45,032 bases of DNA from an uncultured Megasphaera sp. (GTDB lineage: Bacteria > Bacillota > Negativicutes > Veillonellales > Megasphaeraceae): NCBI GenBank assembly GCA_934202965.1, contig CAKPYN010000019.1:1-45032 (forward strand), written 5' to 3'. Each line of letters opens with the position of its first letter. Position 1 is the first letter of the stretch. Both the position numbers and the translations under genes were made by a program. A model generated the notes under the pieces. That model was not told the DNA's origin and did no database searches. It was given only the letters and a program-made list of their open reading frames with translations. Below, piece after piece: positions 8,017-15,996 of this stretch.

Positions 8017-9402
8017 TTAGTTTTTATCTTGTTTATAAGCAGCAGCATCAAATGTGCCAAGATGTTTGTCGATGACGAGCGCGTTGACGACAGAACCAGC
8101 AACGTTGAGCATCGTGCGGGCCATATCAATCAAAGGATCAATGGCCAAAATGGGGCCGATTAGACTGAAAGATGAAGCCATACCGACACCGGATAAGCTG
8201 ACAGATGCAGCCATGGTAGCTGTGCCGGGAATACCGGCAATACCGAGAGAGCCTAGGCTGACAACAATGATCGTCATGATAATCATGCTGAAGTCTAGCG
8301 GAGAGCCTGTGAGATTGCAGACGTATACGATAAGCAGGGACGGAAAGATACCAGCACAGCCCTGCATGCCGGCAGTGGTGCCAAAACCGGCAACAAAGCT
8401 AGCAGTCCCTTGATTTACGCCTAATTTTTTGACGAGCGTTTCAATCGTGACGGGCAGACAGCCTACACTGGAACGAGATGTAAAGGCCAAAATCAATAAG
8501 GTAATCGATTTTTTTAAATAATGAATCGGATTAATGCCATTTATGCTTAAGAAGAGGAGCTGGATGATAAATTGGACGATAATTGCAAGGTACAAGACAA
8601 GAATGAATTTACCTACTTCTAAAATGCTCAGTAAACCTTTTTGTGCAATCGTATTGGCCAATAAAGCAATAACAGCCCACGGCATGTAATCGAGAATTAA
8701 TAGAGCCATATTCATCATAGTTTTATGCAGTCCATTGATGAGGTTTTTCATAAAGGCGCCGGCTTCAGGCATATCGGCTTTAATCCACCAGATAGCACGG
8801 CCGAAAAAAGCACCAAAAATAACCATGCCGATAATGTTGTTTTTGACCATCGCATCGACAAGATTTCCCGGAATCAAATGGCGAATGGTCAAGGCAATAC
8901 TGACGACATCCTTGGCTTTGGCATCCGTAGCTACTGCAGCAGCATCCCCGCCGACATGGAAGAGAATACCAAAGAAAAGGCCGACGATAGTGGATACAGC
9001 AACCATACCCATTGTCACGAGAATCGTTCGTTTGACCAAACGACTCATCCCTTTATCGGTATCCATGTTGACGATGACATGAGCAATGGAAATGATGACA
9101 AGGGGAACGACAATCATCTTAATTAGGTCAATGTAGCCATTGCCAAATAATTGAAACCATGTTGTCGTTTCTTTGACGAACGTCACTTTCATAGGCGTGT
9201 CGGAAAAACCGGACATGACCTGCATGCTGAGCCCGAGCAAAGCACCGAGAATCATCCCGATGACGACAACGAGAGAAAAATCCATCTTGCGGATTCGGTA
9301 CAAATAATGAATAACCCAGAATAATACCGCGAGTACGACTAAAAAAATAACAGTACGATAATCACTAATGGTTAAAAAAGATTGTAAAAATTCATCGACC
9401 AT
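8017..9402 (-). CDS. tcyP: L-cystine symporter, TcyP-like (dicarboxylate/amino acid:cation symporter family)
   Basis: The 461-residue protein has eight or more hydrophobic segments and two re-entrant-loop signatures of the DAACS family: TSRSSVGCLPVTIETL (serine-rich loop) and GIAGIPGTATMAASV, followed by DPLIDMARTMLNV. From memory, the extra N-terminal helix, the length and the wording GYIDLIKMIVVPLVIIS match Bacillus TcyP and E. coli YdjN better than glutamate or C4-dicarboxylate carriers, so L-cystine uptake is the best guess. It is a single gene between two terminators. The ATG at 9402 has GGAAAGGAGAT upstream on the minus strand. I saw no riboswitch or clear operator in its leader. An alternative is a general dicarboxylate or amino acid symporter. 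Confidence 0.82.
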   Translation of the reverse strand: MVDEFLQSFLTISDYRTVIFLVVLAVLFWVIHYLYRIRKMDFSLVVVIGMILGALLGLSMQVMSGFSDTPMKVTFVKETTTWFQLFGNGYIDLIKMIVVPLVIISIAHVIVNMDTDKGMSRLVKRTILVTMGMVAVSTIVGLFFGILFHVGGDAAAVATDAKAKDVVSIALTIRHLIPGNLVDAMVKNNIIGMVIFGAFFGRAIWWIKADMPEAGAFMKNLINGLHKTMMNMALLILDYMPWAVIALLANTIAQKGLLSILEVGKFILVLYLAIIVQFIIQLLFLSINGINPIHYLKKSITLLILAFTSRSSVGCLPVTIETLVKKLGVNQGTASFVAGFGTTAGMQGCAGIFPSLLIVYVCNLTGSPLDFSMIIMTIIVVSLGSLGIAGIPGTATMAASVSLSGVGMASSFSLIGPILAIDPLIDMARTMLNVAGSVVNALVIDKHLGTFDAAAYKQDKN

Positions 9403-9635
9403 AAGTATATATCTCCTTTCCTTTTTACTGCAAAGTATAGAAAAACAGTAAAATCACCATTCATCATACTATAAAAATAAGGAAGAAACAATATACTTAA
9501 TTTGTGATAAAAAATAATGTATATCATGATAACTTGCGATAAAATGGAAAACATATACAAAGCAGAATACGATACAAATGACAGTATATATGTTTGATGT
9601 CAACGGGCAGAGTATATGGAGACACTCCTTTTTTC
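9403..9635. other. AT-rich divergent intergenic region between the symporter and rny
   Basis: I see no gene here. On the minus strand it holds the symporter's ribosome site and a weak TATACT near 9434. TGATGTCAA at 9595-9603 is repeated inverted at 9636-9644, where it covers the rny -35 box. Confidence 0.5.
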
Positions 9636-9664
9636 TTGACATCAGTATAAAAAAATTTTACAAT
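9636..9664 (+). promoter_or_regulatory. Strong promoter of rny
   Basis: TTGACA (9636-9641), a 17-base spacer and TACAAT (9659-9664) give a near-consensus promoter with a predicted start at about 9671. That leaves a 143-base leader before rny. Confidence 0.7.
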
Positions 9665-9746
9665 GAAAGAAGCCGGTTTGATATACTGGTATATTTTGCA
9701 TAATTGTAGGTTTTTGAAGATGATGTAAACCACACATACTCATTAT

Positions 9747-9779
9747 AAAAAAGCCGGACTGGTTGTTCGGCTTTTTTTT
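9747..9779 (+). terminator. Terminator-like hairpin inside the rny leader (possible attenuator)
   Basis: AAAAAAGCCG (9747-9756) pairs with CGGCTTTTTT (9768-9777) around an 11-base loop, and the 3' arm runs into a T8 tract. It lies downstream of the only good promoter and about 20 bases before the GGAGGTGA ribosome site of rny. It therefore either attenuates rny or ends a short leader RNA of about 110 bases. Confidence 0.6.
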
Positions 9780-9813
9780 GTGAAAGAGAAAAAAGAGGAG
9801 GTGAAATCAATAC

Positions 9814-11349
9814 ATGTTGGCTACAATTGCAGCAGCAGTCGCTTGTGGCATTATCGGGGCCGGTACGGGCTATTTTTATCGAAAAAAGATTGCCGAAGGT
9901 AAAATCGGCCAGGCTGAAATTGAAGCACAGCGTATTTTGACAACGGCTCAGCAGAACGCAGAAGCTCGTAAAAAAGAACTCGTTCTGGAAGGCAAAGAAG
10001 AAGTACATAAACTGCGTAGCGACGCGGAACGGGATAATAAAGAACGCCGCAATGAATTACAGCGTATGGAACGGCGCCTGCTGCAAAAAGAAGAACATTT
10101 GGACAAGAAATCTGATTCCATGGAAAAGAAAGAAGAAGCATTACAGCGCAAGGAAGAAGAAGTATCTCAAGTACAAGAAAAAATTGAGGCCCTTCATGTG
10201 CAGGAAATGGCAGAATTGGAACGGATTTCTGGACTTACGTTTGATGAAGCTAAGGAACTGCTCCTTGCTAATGTGCAGACTGAAGTCAAACATGATACGG
10301 CGCAGCTGATTAAAACGTTGGAAGAACAAGCGAAAGAAGAAGCTGAAGGCAAGGCGCGAGAAATTATTTCGACGGCTATTCAGCGCTGTGCTGCCGATCA
10401 TGTAGCAGAAACGACGGTATCTGTTGTTTCGCTGCCTAATGATGAAATGAAAGGCCGGATTATTGGCCGTGAAGGTCGTAATATCCGTGCGATTGAAACG
10501 CTGACAGGTGTAGATTTAATTATTGATGATACACCGGAAGCTGTTATTTTGTCATGTTTCGATCCTATTCGTCGTGAAATTGCCCGCATTGCATTGGAAA
10601 AATTAATTGCTGATGGACGTATTCATCCGGCACGTATTGAAGAAATGGTTGAAAAGGCTCGTAAAGAAGTCAACCAAAAAATTCGCGAAGCTGGCGAACA
10701 GGCTACGTATGAAACGGGTGTACACGGCCTGCATCCAGAGTTAATCAAAATTTTGGGCAGATTGCGATATCGTACCAGCTATGGGCAGAATGTATTGCGC
10801 CATTCTATCGAAGTATCGCAGTTGGCAGGAATTATGGCTGCTGAACTGGGTGTAGACGAAACGTTGGCTCGACGGGCCGGATTGATTCATGATATAGGTA
10901 AAGCGTTAGATCATGAATTGGAAGGAACCCATGTTTCTATTGGCACAGAAGTAGCTAAAAAATATGGTGAATCCAAGCTGGTTGTCAATTGCATTGCTGC
11001 CCACCATGGTGATGAAGAACCACGTAGCGTAGAAGCTGTTTTAGTTTCGGCAGCCGACGCTGTTTCGGCAGCTCGTCCGGGTGCTAGAAGAGAAACACTG
11101 GAAAATTACTTGAAGCGGTTGACGAAGCTGGAAGAAATTGCAGAATCGTTTGATGGCGTTGAAGATTGTTTTGCTATTCAGGCCGGACGTGAAATCCGTG
11201 TTATGGTTAAACCAGAAAAACTGGATGAAGCTGGTTGTGTCTTATTAGTTCATGATATTGTAAAACGAATTGAATCTGAACTGGAATATCCAGGACAAAT
11301 TAAAGTTGTCGTCATTCGGGAAACCCGGATGATAGATTATGCAAAATAA
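9814..11349 (+). CDS. rny: Ribonuclease Y
   Basis: The 511-residue protein has the RNase Y layout: an N-terminal membrane helix (residues 1-22), a long charged coiled coil to about 190, a KH domain with GRIIGREGRNIRA at 214-226, and an HD domain with His359-Asp360 in HDIGKALDHE and AAHHGDEEP further on. It is the membrane-anchored endonuclease that starts mRNA decay in Firmicutes. The ATG at 9814 has a full GGAGGTGA site 10 bases upstream. It is a single-gene unit with its own promoter, leader hairpin and terminator. Confidence 0.97.
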   Translation: MLATIAAAVACGIIGAGTGYFYRKKIAEGKIGQAEIEAQRILTTAQQNAEARKKELVLEGKEEVHKLRSDAERDNKERRNELQRMERRLLQKEEHLDKKSDSMEKKEEALQRKEEEVSQVQEKIEALHVQEMAELERISGLTFDEAKELLLANVQTEVKHDTAQLIKTLEEQAKEEAEGKAREIISTAIQRCAADHVAETTVSVVSLPNDEMKGRIIGREGRNIRAIETLTGVDLIIDDTPEAVILSCFDPIRREIARIALEKLIADGRIHPARIEEMVEKARKEVNQKIREAGEQATYETGVHGLHPELIKILGRLRYRTSYGQNVLRHSIEVSQLAGIMAAELGVDETLARRAGLIHDIGKALDHELEGTHVSIGTEVAKKYGESKLVVNCIAAHHGDEEPRSVEAVLVSAADAVSAARPGARRETLENYLKRLTKLEEIAESFDGVEDCFAIQAGREIRVMVKPEKLDEAGCVLLVHDIVKRIESELEYPGQIKVVVIRETRMIDYAK

Positions 11350-11360
11350 CAATGAATATA

Positions 11361-11392
11361 AATCCCTTGTCATTCGACAGGGGATTTTTTTT
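11361..11392 (+). terminator. Intrinsic terminator after rny
   Basis: An 11-bp stem (11361-11371 with 11376-11386, one G-T pair) and an ATTC loop are followed by T8. It begins 11 bases after the stop codon. Confidence 0.85.
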
Positions 11393-11420
11393 GAAAAAAT
11401 AAAAAAATTAAAAAAAAGAC

Positions 11421-11449
11421 TTGCCAAAGACTGTACTCTATGGTAGAAT
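11421..11449 (+). promoter_or_regulatory. Promoter of the five-tRNA operon
   Basis: TTGCCA (11421-11426), a 17-base spacer and TAGAAT (11444-11449). A small hairpin (CGGAAC/GTTCCG, 11459-11477) sits in the leader before the first tRNA. Confidence 0.55.
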
Positions 11450-11495
11450 ACTTTTTGTCGGAACGAGAGAGGTTCCGAAATGAAGAAATATGAAT

Positions 11496-11572
11496 GGCCT
11501 CGTGGTGTAGCGGTTTAACATGTCGCCCTGTCACGGCGAAGATCGTCGGTTCAAATCCGATCGAGGTCGCCA
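11496..11572 (+). tRNA. tRNA-Asp (GTC)
   Basis: Full cloverleaf: acceptor GGCCTCG pairs with CGAGGTC, anticodon stem TCGCC/GGCGA encloses anticodon GTC at 11530-11532, the T loop reads GGTTCAAATCC, and the CCA end is encoded. First of five tRNAs in one transcript. Confidence 0.95.
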
Positions 11573-11577
11573 TATTT

Positions 11578-11653
11578 GCTCAGGTAGCTCAGTCGGTAGA
11601 GCAGGGGACTGAAAATCCCCGTGTCGGCGGTTCAATTCCGTCCCTGAGCACCA
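11578..11653 (+). tRNA. tRNA-Phe (GAA)
   Basis: Acceptor GCTCAGG pairs with CCTGAGC, anticodon stem GGGGA/TCCCC encloses GAA at 11611-11613, the T loop is GGTTCAATTCC, and CCA is encoded. It begins five bases after tRNA-Asp. Confidence 0.95.
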
Positions 11654-11660
11654 CAATGAT

Positions 11661-11735
11661 GCGGAAGTAGCTCAGTGGTAGAGCACCACCTTGCCAAGGT
11701 GGGGGTCGCGAGTTCGAGCCTCGTTTTCCGCTCCA
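11661..11735 (+). tRNA. tRNA-Gly (GCC)
   Basis: Acceptor GCGGAAG pairs with TTTCCGC (one G-T pair), anticodon stem CCACC/GGTGG encloses GCC at 11693-11695, and CCA is encoded. Confidence 0.95.
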
Positions 11736-11742
11736 TATCTAT

Positions 11743-11816
11743 GGCGGCATAGCCAAGCGGTAAGGCAGAGGTCTGCAAAACCTTCATCCCCAGTTCGATT
11801 CTGGGTGCCGCCTCCA
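11743..11816 (+). tRNA. tRNA-Cys (GCA)
   Basis: Acceptor GGCGGCA pairs with TGCCGCC, the anticodon GCA is at 11775-11777 inside an AGGT/ACCT stem, and CCA is encoded. Confidence 0.94.
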
Positions 11817-11831
11817 TATTTTTTTCGTCAT

Positions 11832-11920
11832 GCCGAGGTGGCGGAACTGGCAGACGCAACGGACTTAAAATCCGTCGGTTAGAGATAACCGTACCGGTTC
11901 GATTCCGGTCCCCGGCACCA
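11832..11920 (+). tRNA. tRNA-Leu (TAA)
   Basis: Class II tRNA of 89 bases with a long variable arm (CGGTT/AACCG). Anticodon stem ACGGA/TCCGT encloses TAA at 11866-11868. The acceptor GCCGAGG pairs with CCCCGGC with one A-C mismatch, and CCA is encoded. Confidence 0.95.
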
Positions 11921-11988
11921 ATTCAACAATACATTGCTGTGAGTGCTATATCAGGTATACTGATATAACTTTCTTGCAAATGCCCAAG

Positions 11989-12017
11989 AGGTTTGGATGA
12001 AAATCCAAACCTTTTTT
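11989..12017 (+). terminator. Intrinsic terminator after the tRNA operon
   Basis: A perfect 10-bp stem (11989-11998 with 12003-12012) and GAAA tetraloop run into T6. It separates the tRNAs from scpA. Confidence 0.88.
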
Positions 12018-12044
12018 GTAATTTATTGTATTTTATCATATAAT
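12016..12044 (+). promoter_or_regulatory. Promoter of the scpA-ispH gene run
   Basis: TTGTAA (12016-12021), a 17-base spacer and a perfect TATAAT (12039-12044). The predicted start at about 12051 coincides with an ATG, so the leader is absent or only about 12 bases long. Confidence 0.6.
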
Positions 12045-12062
12045 ATAAAAATGGCGGTCTAT

Positions 12063-12779
12063 ATGGAAGAATACAACTATAAAGTATCTGATTTTGAAGG
12101 CCCATTAGATTTACTCTTGTATTTAATTGAAAAAAACAAGGTTGATATTTATAATATACCTATTGTTACGATTACCGATCAATTTAATGCGTATGTAGAT
12201 CAAATTGATACGTTTGATGTTAACTATGCCAGCAAATTTTTTGTCATGGCAGCGACGCTGCTGCAAATAAAATCACGGCTTCTTCTTCCTAAAGCCCCCA
12301 AAGAGGAACTAGAGGAAGAAGATCCCAAAGATGCGTTGGTACGGCAGCTTGTGGAATATAAACATATGAAAAAAATATCAGCCATTATGGGTGGATTGTG
12401 GGATGAACGAAGTCATATGATAGGCCGGGAACGGACACCGCTTGCCTATGAGCCGCAATTTTCAGGTACAATTGAAGCAGCAGCCTTATACCGGGCATTT
12501 CGGTTGGTATATCAATCACTACAGGAAAAGAAGCCCGTAGAAATTCATATCCAACAGGAAATTTATAGTGTAGAAGAATGCATGCAACGTGTCGTATATA
12601 TCCTGCGTCAAACAACAAAACCGACAGCTGTTGATGTGGTATTTCGTGCATGCCGCTCTAAAATGGAATTAGTTGTTACCTTTTTAGCTGTATTGGAAAT
12701 GCTGAAATTGGGACAATGCCATACTGTGGCAGAAGGAGAGGATGGAAATGCCGTCGCCTTGCGATACACACCAAATTAA
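12063..12779 (+). CDS. scpA: Segregation and condensation protein A
   Basis: The protein has 238 residues and the ScpA kleisin signature near the start (FEGPLDLLLYLIEKNKVDIYNIPI). An N-terminal helical domain binds the SMC neck; an acidic EEEDPKDALVRQLVEYK stretch and a C-terminal winged helix follow. It bridges the SMC heads with ScpB to form the condensin-like complex that organises and segregates the chromosome. Two starts compete: ATG 12051, which lies at the predicted transcription start, and ATG 12063, which has GGCGG five bases upstream; I prefer 12063. An in-frame ATG at 11997 lies inside the tRNA terminator and is rejected. The 3' end overlaps scpB. Confidence 0.93.
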   Translation: MEEYNYKVSDFEGPLDLLLYLIEKNKVDIYNIPIVTITDQFNAYVDQIDTFDVNYASKFFVMAATLLQIKSRLLLPKAPKEELEEEDPKDALVRQLVEYKHMKKISAIMGGLWDERSHMIGRERTPLAYEPQFSGTIEAAALYRAFRLVYQSLQEKKPVEIHIQQEIYSVEECMQRVVYILRQTTKPTAVDVVFRACRSKMELVVTFLAVLEMLKLGQCHTVAEGEDGNAVALRYTPN

Positions 12780-13383
12780 AGAACTGGAACCGACGGCTGT
12801 GTTGGAGGCGTTGCTTTTTCTAAGCGGCCAGCCGATGAAACTAGCAGAGATAGCGGCGCATACGGGCTGGAGTATAGAACAGGTTCAGCGTACGGCGCAT
12901 GAGCTGCAAACGATATTATCTGCTGAAAACCATGGATTGACGGTGCTGCGTGTAGCCGGCGGATATCAGCTCGTTACCAAATCGCCGCTGTTTGAGAAAA
13001 TTCAATGGGTGCGCACAGGAACAACCGAATTGTCTCCTATGGCACTGGAAGTACTGGCGATTATAGCATTTAAACAGCCCATTACGCGTGCTGAAATTGA
13101 AAAATTGCGCGGCGTGTCGTCAGAACGCATTTTAGCATCACTCGTACAGCAGGGACTGGTGATTGATTTAGGACGCAGAGAAAGTCCGGGGCGACCTATT
13201 TTATATGGTACATCTGCGTATTTTTTGGAATGTATCGGTATGGATTCATTGGCTGATTTAGCAGCGCATATTCCAGAAAGTCGTACAGATGAACCACAGC
13301 CGACACAGTTGACGCTGGAATTAGAATCGGCGACAGTACATAAGGGGGAAGCAAATGGAAAGGTTACAGAAAGTAATGAGTAA
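12748..13383 (+). CDS. scpB: Segregation and condensation protein B
   Basis: The protein has 211 residues with two winged-helix domains typical of ScpB: LEALLFLSGQPM near the N terminus, LSPMALEVLAIIAFKQPITRAEIEKLRGV in the second domain, and GRRESPGRPILYGTS before the tail. It dimerises on ScpA in the SMC-ScpAB complex. The start at 12748 has AAGGAG 9 bases upstream; an ATG at 12742 is only 3 bases from it. The gene overlaps scpA by 32 bases, which suggests translational coupling, and overlaps the start of rluB. Confidence 0.93.
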   Translation: MPSPCDTHQIKELEPTAVLEALLFLSGQPMKLAEIAAHTGWSIEQVQRTAHELQTILSAENHGLTVLRVAGGYQLVTKSPLFEKIQWVRTGTTELSPMALEVLAIIAFKQPITRAEIEKLRGVSSERILASLVQQGLVIDLGRRESPGRPILYGTSAYFLECIGMDSLADLAAHIPESRTDEPQPTQLTLELESATVHKGEANGKVTESNE

Positions 13384-14071
13384 CTGCGGTGTTGCATCGC
13401 GGCGTGCATCGGAACAAATGATTTTAGATGGTCGTGTTCGCGTCAATGGCGTCGTTATTCGCGAACTGGGTACGAAAGTAGATCCAGATAAAGACATCGT
13501 GCTTGTTGACGGACAACGTTTGGAAATACAGCCGAAGCATTATTATTTATTTAATAAACCCAAGGGCGTTATTACGACATCCAGTGATGATAAAGGACGC
13601 GCGACAGTGATGGATTATTTCCAAAAGGAAAAAGATCGTATTTATGCTGTCGGGCGGCTAGACCAAAATACAGAAGGATTGCTCATCATGACAAATGATG
13701 GCGAATTAGCGAATATTTTAATGCATCCCAGTAAAATGGTTGATAAAACATATGAAGTAAAAGTAAAGGGACGTATTGCCGATTCGGTATTGCAGCATTT
13801 AGCAGATGGTGTAGAATTAAAAGATGGCATGACGGCACCAGCCGATGTATATTATATTGGTTTTGACGGCCGCAGCGGTATTACAACAATTGAAATTACG
13901 ATTCATGAAGGCCGCAACAGGCAGGTTCGTCGTATGATGGAATATTTTGGCTATCAAGTACATAATTTGCGTCGCGTGCAATATGCATTTTTGACACTTA
14001 GCGGCATAAAACGCGGTGCTTATCGCAGTTTAACGGCCGAAGAAGTGGCAGAATTATATAAATATAAGTAA
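13355..14071 (+). CDS. rluB: 23S rRNA pseudouridine synthase (RluB/RsuA family)
   Basis: The 238-residue protein has an S4 RNA-binding domain (residues 1-48), then an RsuA-type synthase domain with FNKPKGVITT and GRLDQNTEGLL, where Asp103 is the catalytic residue. A C-terminal HEGRNRQVRRM motif follows. The family makes pseudouridine in 23S rRNA (RluB, helix 89) or 16S rRNA (RsuA). RluB is favoured because an RluB-type gene directly after scpB is a common Firmicutes arrangement. AAGGGGGAAGC precedes the ATG, and the gene overlaps scpB by 29 bases. Confidence 0.92.
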   Translation: MERLQKVMSNCGVASRRASEQMILDGRVRVNGVVIRELGTKVDPDKDIVLVDGQRLEIQPKHYYLFNKPKGVITTSSDDKGRATVMDYFQKEKDRIYAVGRLDQNTEGLLIMTNDGELANILMHPSKMVDKTYEVKVKGRIADSVLQHLADGVELKDGMTAPADVYYIGFDGRSGITTIEITIHEGRNRQVRRMMEYFGYQVHNLRRVQYAFLTLSGIKRGAYRSLTAEEVAELYKYK

Positions 14072-14083
14072 GGCGGAGTCATG

Positions 14084-15325
14084 ATGGGCAAGAAAGTCAT
14101 AGTCATTGGTGCTGGTGCAGCCGGCATGATGGCGGCATTGGCGGCGGCCGAAGAAGGCGCGTCTGTCCAAGTTTTTGAAAAAAATGATATTGTAGGCAAA
14201 AAGATGGGAATTACCGGCAAGGGAAGATGCAATCTGACCAATGCGTGTACCATGGAAGAATGCATTGCCCATACACCGGGAAACGGTCGTTTTTTGTATA
14301 GTGCATATGGTCAATTTACGAATGAAGATTTGCTTCAAAAGCTTCATGCATGGGGGCTTATGACTAAAGTGGAACGAGGCGGCCGCGTATTTCCGCAATC
14401 GGACAGTGCCATTGAAGTGCGTAAACTGTTTTATAACCGGTTGAAAATAGCCGGTGTAAAACTGCATTTAAATGACGCTGTTCAGGATATACATCAATGG
14501 GATGGCCGCATTGCCGTACGTGCGGCGTCAGGAACGTATGAAGGCGATTCCTGCATCATCACAACAGGAGGCATGTCGTATCCTGTAACGGGTTCCAGCG
14601 GTGACGGCTATCGCTTTGCCAAACAGTTGGGACACAGCGTTACGCCGATTAAGCCATCGTTGATTCCATTTACGACAGAAGAAACATGGCCCCATGCTTT
14701 ATCCGGCATGTCTCTTCGCAACGTGGAAGCATCTTTATGGAAACGAGGAAAGAAATTAGCTTCGCAATTTGGTGAAATGCTGTTTACTCATTTTGGCGTA
14801 TCCGGACCGATTATTTTAATGCTCAGTACGACGGCAGCTCATAAAAAGCAGTGTGTGTATCCGATGCAGCTGCGCATTAATTTAAAGCCTGCTTTATCTA
14901 AAGAAAAACTGGATCAGCGCATTCAGCGTGATTTTCAAAAATATATCCGTAAAGAGATAGAAAATGCCATGAAAGATTTATTGCCGCAGCGGCTGATCCC
15001 GATTGTGTTGGAACAAGCCGGTATTGATGTGCATCTGCCGGTTAATCAGCTATCTAAAGAGCAGCGGCAGGATTTGACAGATACGCTGCAGGCTTTGTCT
15101 TTGACGATTACGGGAACCCGCCCTATTGAAGAAGCGATTGTGACGGCTGGCGGAGTAGCGATAAAAGAAATTTATCCGAAAACGATGGAATCTAAAATTA
15201 TGCCGCATATCTATTTTGCCGGTGAAGTGATAGATATTGACGCGTTTACGGGCGGCTATAATTTACAAGCAGCTTTTTCAACAGGATATATTGCAGGAAA
15301 AGCAGCAGCAAAGGAGGGTGAATGA
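14084..15325 (+). CDS. BaiN/RdsA-like (HI0933 family) NAD(P)/FAD-dependent oxidoreductase
   Basis: The 413-residue flavoprotein begins with the dinucleotide motif VIGAGAAGMMAALAA, followed by GKKMGITGKGRCNLTN, the fingerprint of the HI0933/YhiN family. GGMSYPVTGSSGDGY lies mid-protein and FAGEVIDIDAFTGGYNLQ with AFSTGYIAG at the C terminus. Relatives include BaiN, linked to bile acid dehydroxylation, but most members have no proven substrate. The second ATG (14084) has better spacing to GGCGGAG than the first (14081). It lies 12 bases after rluB and overlaps cmk. Confidence 0.9.
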   Translation: MGKKVIVIGAGAAGMMAALAAAEEGASVQVFEKNDIVGKKMGITGKGRCNLTNACTMEECIAHTPGNGRFLYSAYGQFTNEDLLQKLHAWGLMTKVERGGRVFPQSDSAIEVRKLFYNRLKIAGVKLHLNDAVQDIHQWDGRIAVRAASGTYEGDSCIITTGGMSYPVTGSSGDGYRFAKQLGHSVTPIKPSLIPFTTEETWPHALSGMSLRNVEASLWKRGKKLASQFGEMLFTHFGVSGPIILMLSTTAAHKKQCVYPMQLRINLKPALSKEKLDQRIQRDFQKYIRKEIENAMKDLLPQRLIPIVLEQAGIDVHLPVNQLSKEQRQDLTDTLQALSLTITGTRPIEEAIVTAGGVAIKEIYPKTMESKIMPHIYFAGEVIDIDAFTGGYNLQAAFSTGYIAGKAAAKEGE

Positions 15326-15996
15326 TGAAAAAATTGACAGTTGCCATTGATGGCCCGGCCGGTGCAGGAAAAAGCAGTGCAGCTCGTTTGGCTGCAGGAA
15401 ACGTGCATTATTTGTACATCGATACAGGCGCCATGTACCGGGCAATTACGTGGGCAATTTTGCAGCACCATGTGGATATACAAGACGAAGCAGCCGTAAG
15501 TGCTTTTATTCAGCCCCTGTCAGTACGGTTGGAACCGCTGGCAGATACGTGCCGCGTATATGTAAATGACGCGGAAATTACAGAAGAAATTCGAACTCAG
15601 ACTATATCTTCTCACGTATCTTCTGTTGCAGCCCTTGCAGTAGTACGGCAAAAACTGGTACAATTACAGAGAGACATGGCAAAACAGGGCGGCGTCATTT
15701 TGGATGGACGCGATATAGGAACGGTTGTGCTGCCTGATGCAGATATTAAAATCTTTTTAACGGCCTCTGTTCATTCCCGAGCAAAACGGCGTTACTTAGA
15801 AATGCAGGCAAAGGGAAGCACGGAAACGTTAGAAGAAATTGAAAAAAGTATTGCCCATAGGGATTATCTGGATTCCCATCGGGCTGTTTCCCCGCTTAAA
15901 CAAGCTGATGATGCCATGCTTCTCGACAATAGCGAATTAAATTTGGAAGAAACTGCCGATGTCATTACCAAATTGATTCGTCAAAAAGCCCAATGA
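15325..15996 (+). CDS. cmk: (d)CMP kinase
   Basis: The 223-residue P-loop kinase has IDGPAGAGKSS at residues 8-18, IDTGAMYRAIT, and DGRDIGTVVLPDADIKIFL. It phosphorylates CMP and dCMP with ATP. Two ATGs compete (15322, 15325); GGAGG at 15313-15317 is better spaced for the second, which overlaps the preceding TGA as TGATG. It is followed by plsC and ispH-S1, the usual clostridial order. Confidence 0.95.
   Translation: MKKLTVAIDGPAGAGKSSAARLAAGNVHYLYIDTGAMYRAITWAILQHHVDIQDEAAVSAFIQPLSVRLEPLADTCRVYVNDAEITEEIRTQTISSHVSSVAALAVVRQKLVQLQRDMAKQGGVILDGRDIGTVVLPDADIKIFLTASVHSRAKRRYLEMQAKGSTETLEEIEKSIAHRDYLDSHRAVSPLKQADDAMLLDNSELNLEETADVITKLIRQKAQ

Noticed and set aside
8054..9126. Open frames of 115-133 codons antisense to the symporter
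   Set aside because: They are mirror frames of a clear membrane protein gene, with no ribosome sites.
9617..9634. GGAG-ACA-CTCC followed by T6 considered as a terminator
   Set aside because: A 4-bp stem with a 3-base loop is too weak, and no gene upstream on that strand needs it.
11632..11882. Open frames over the tRNA cluster on both strands
   Set aside because: They are translations of tRNA sequence, a well-known source of false proteins.
11997..12062. N-terminal extension of scpA from an ATG at 11997
   Set aside because: That start lies inside the terminator stem of the tRNA operon and upstream of the scpA promoter.
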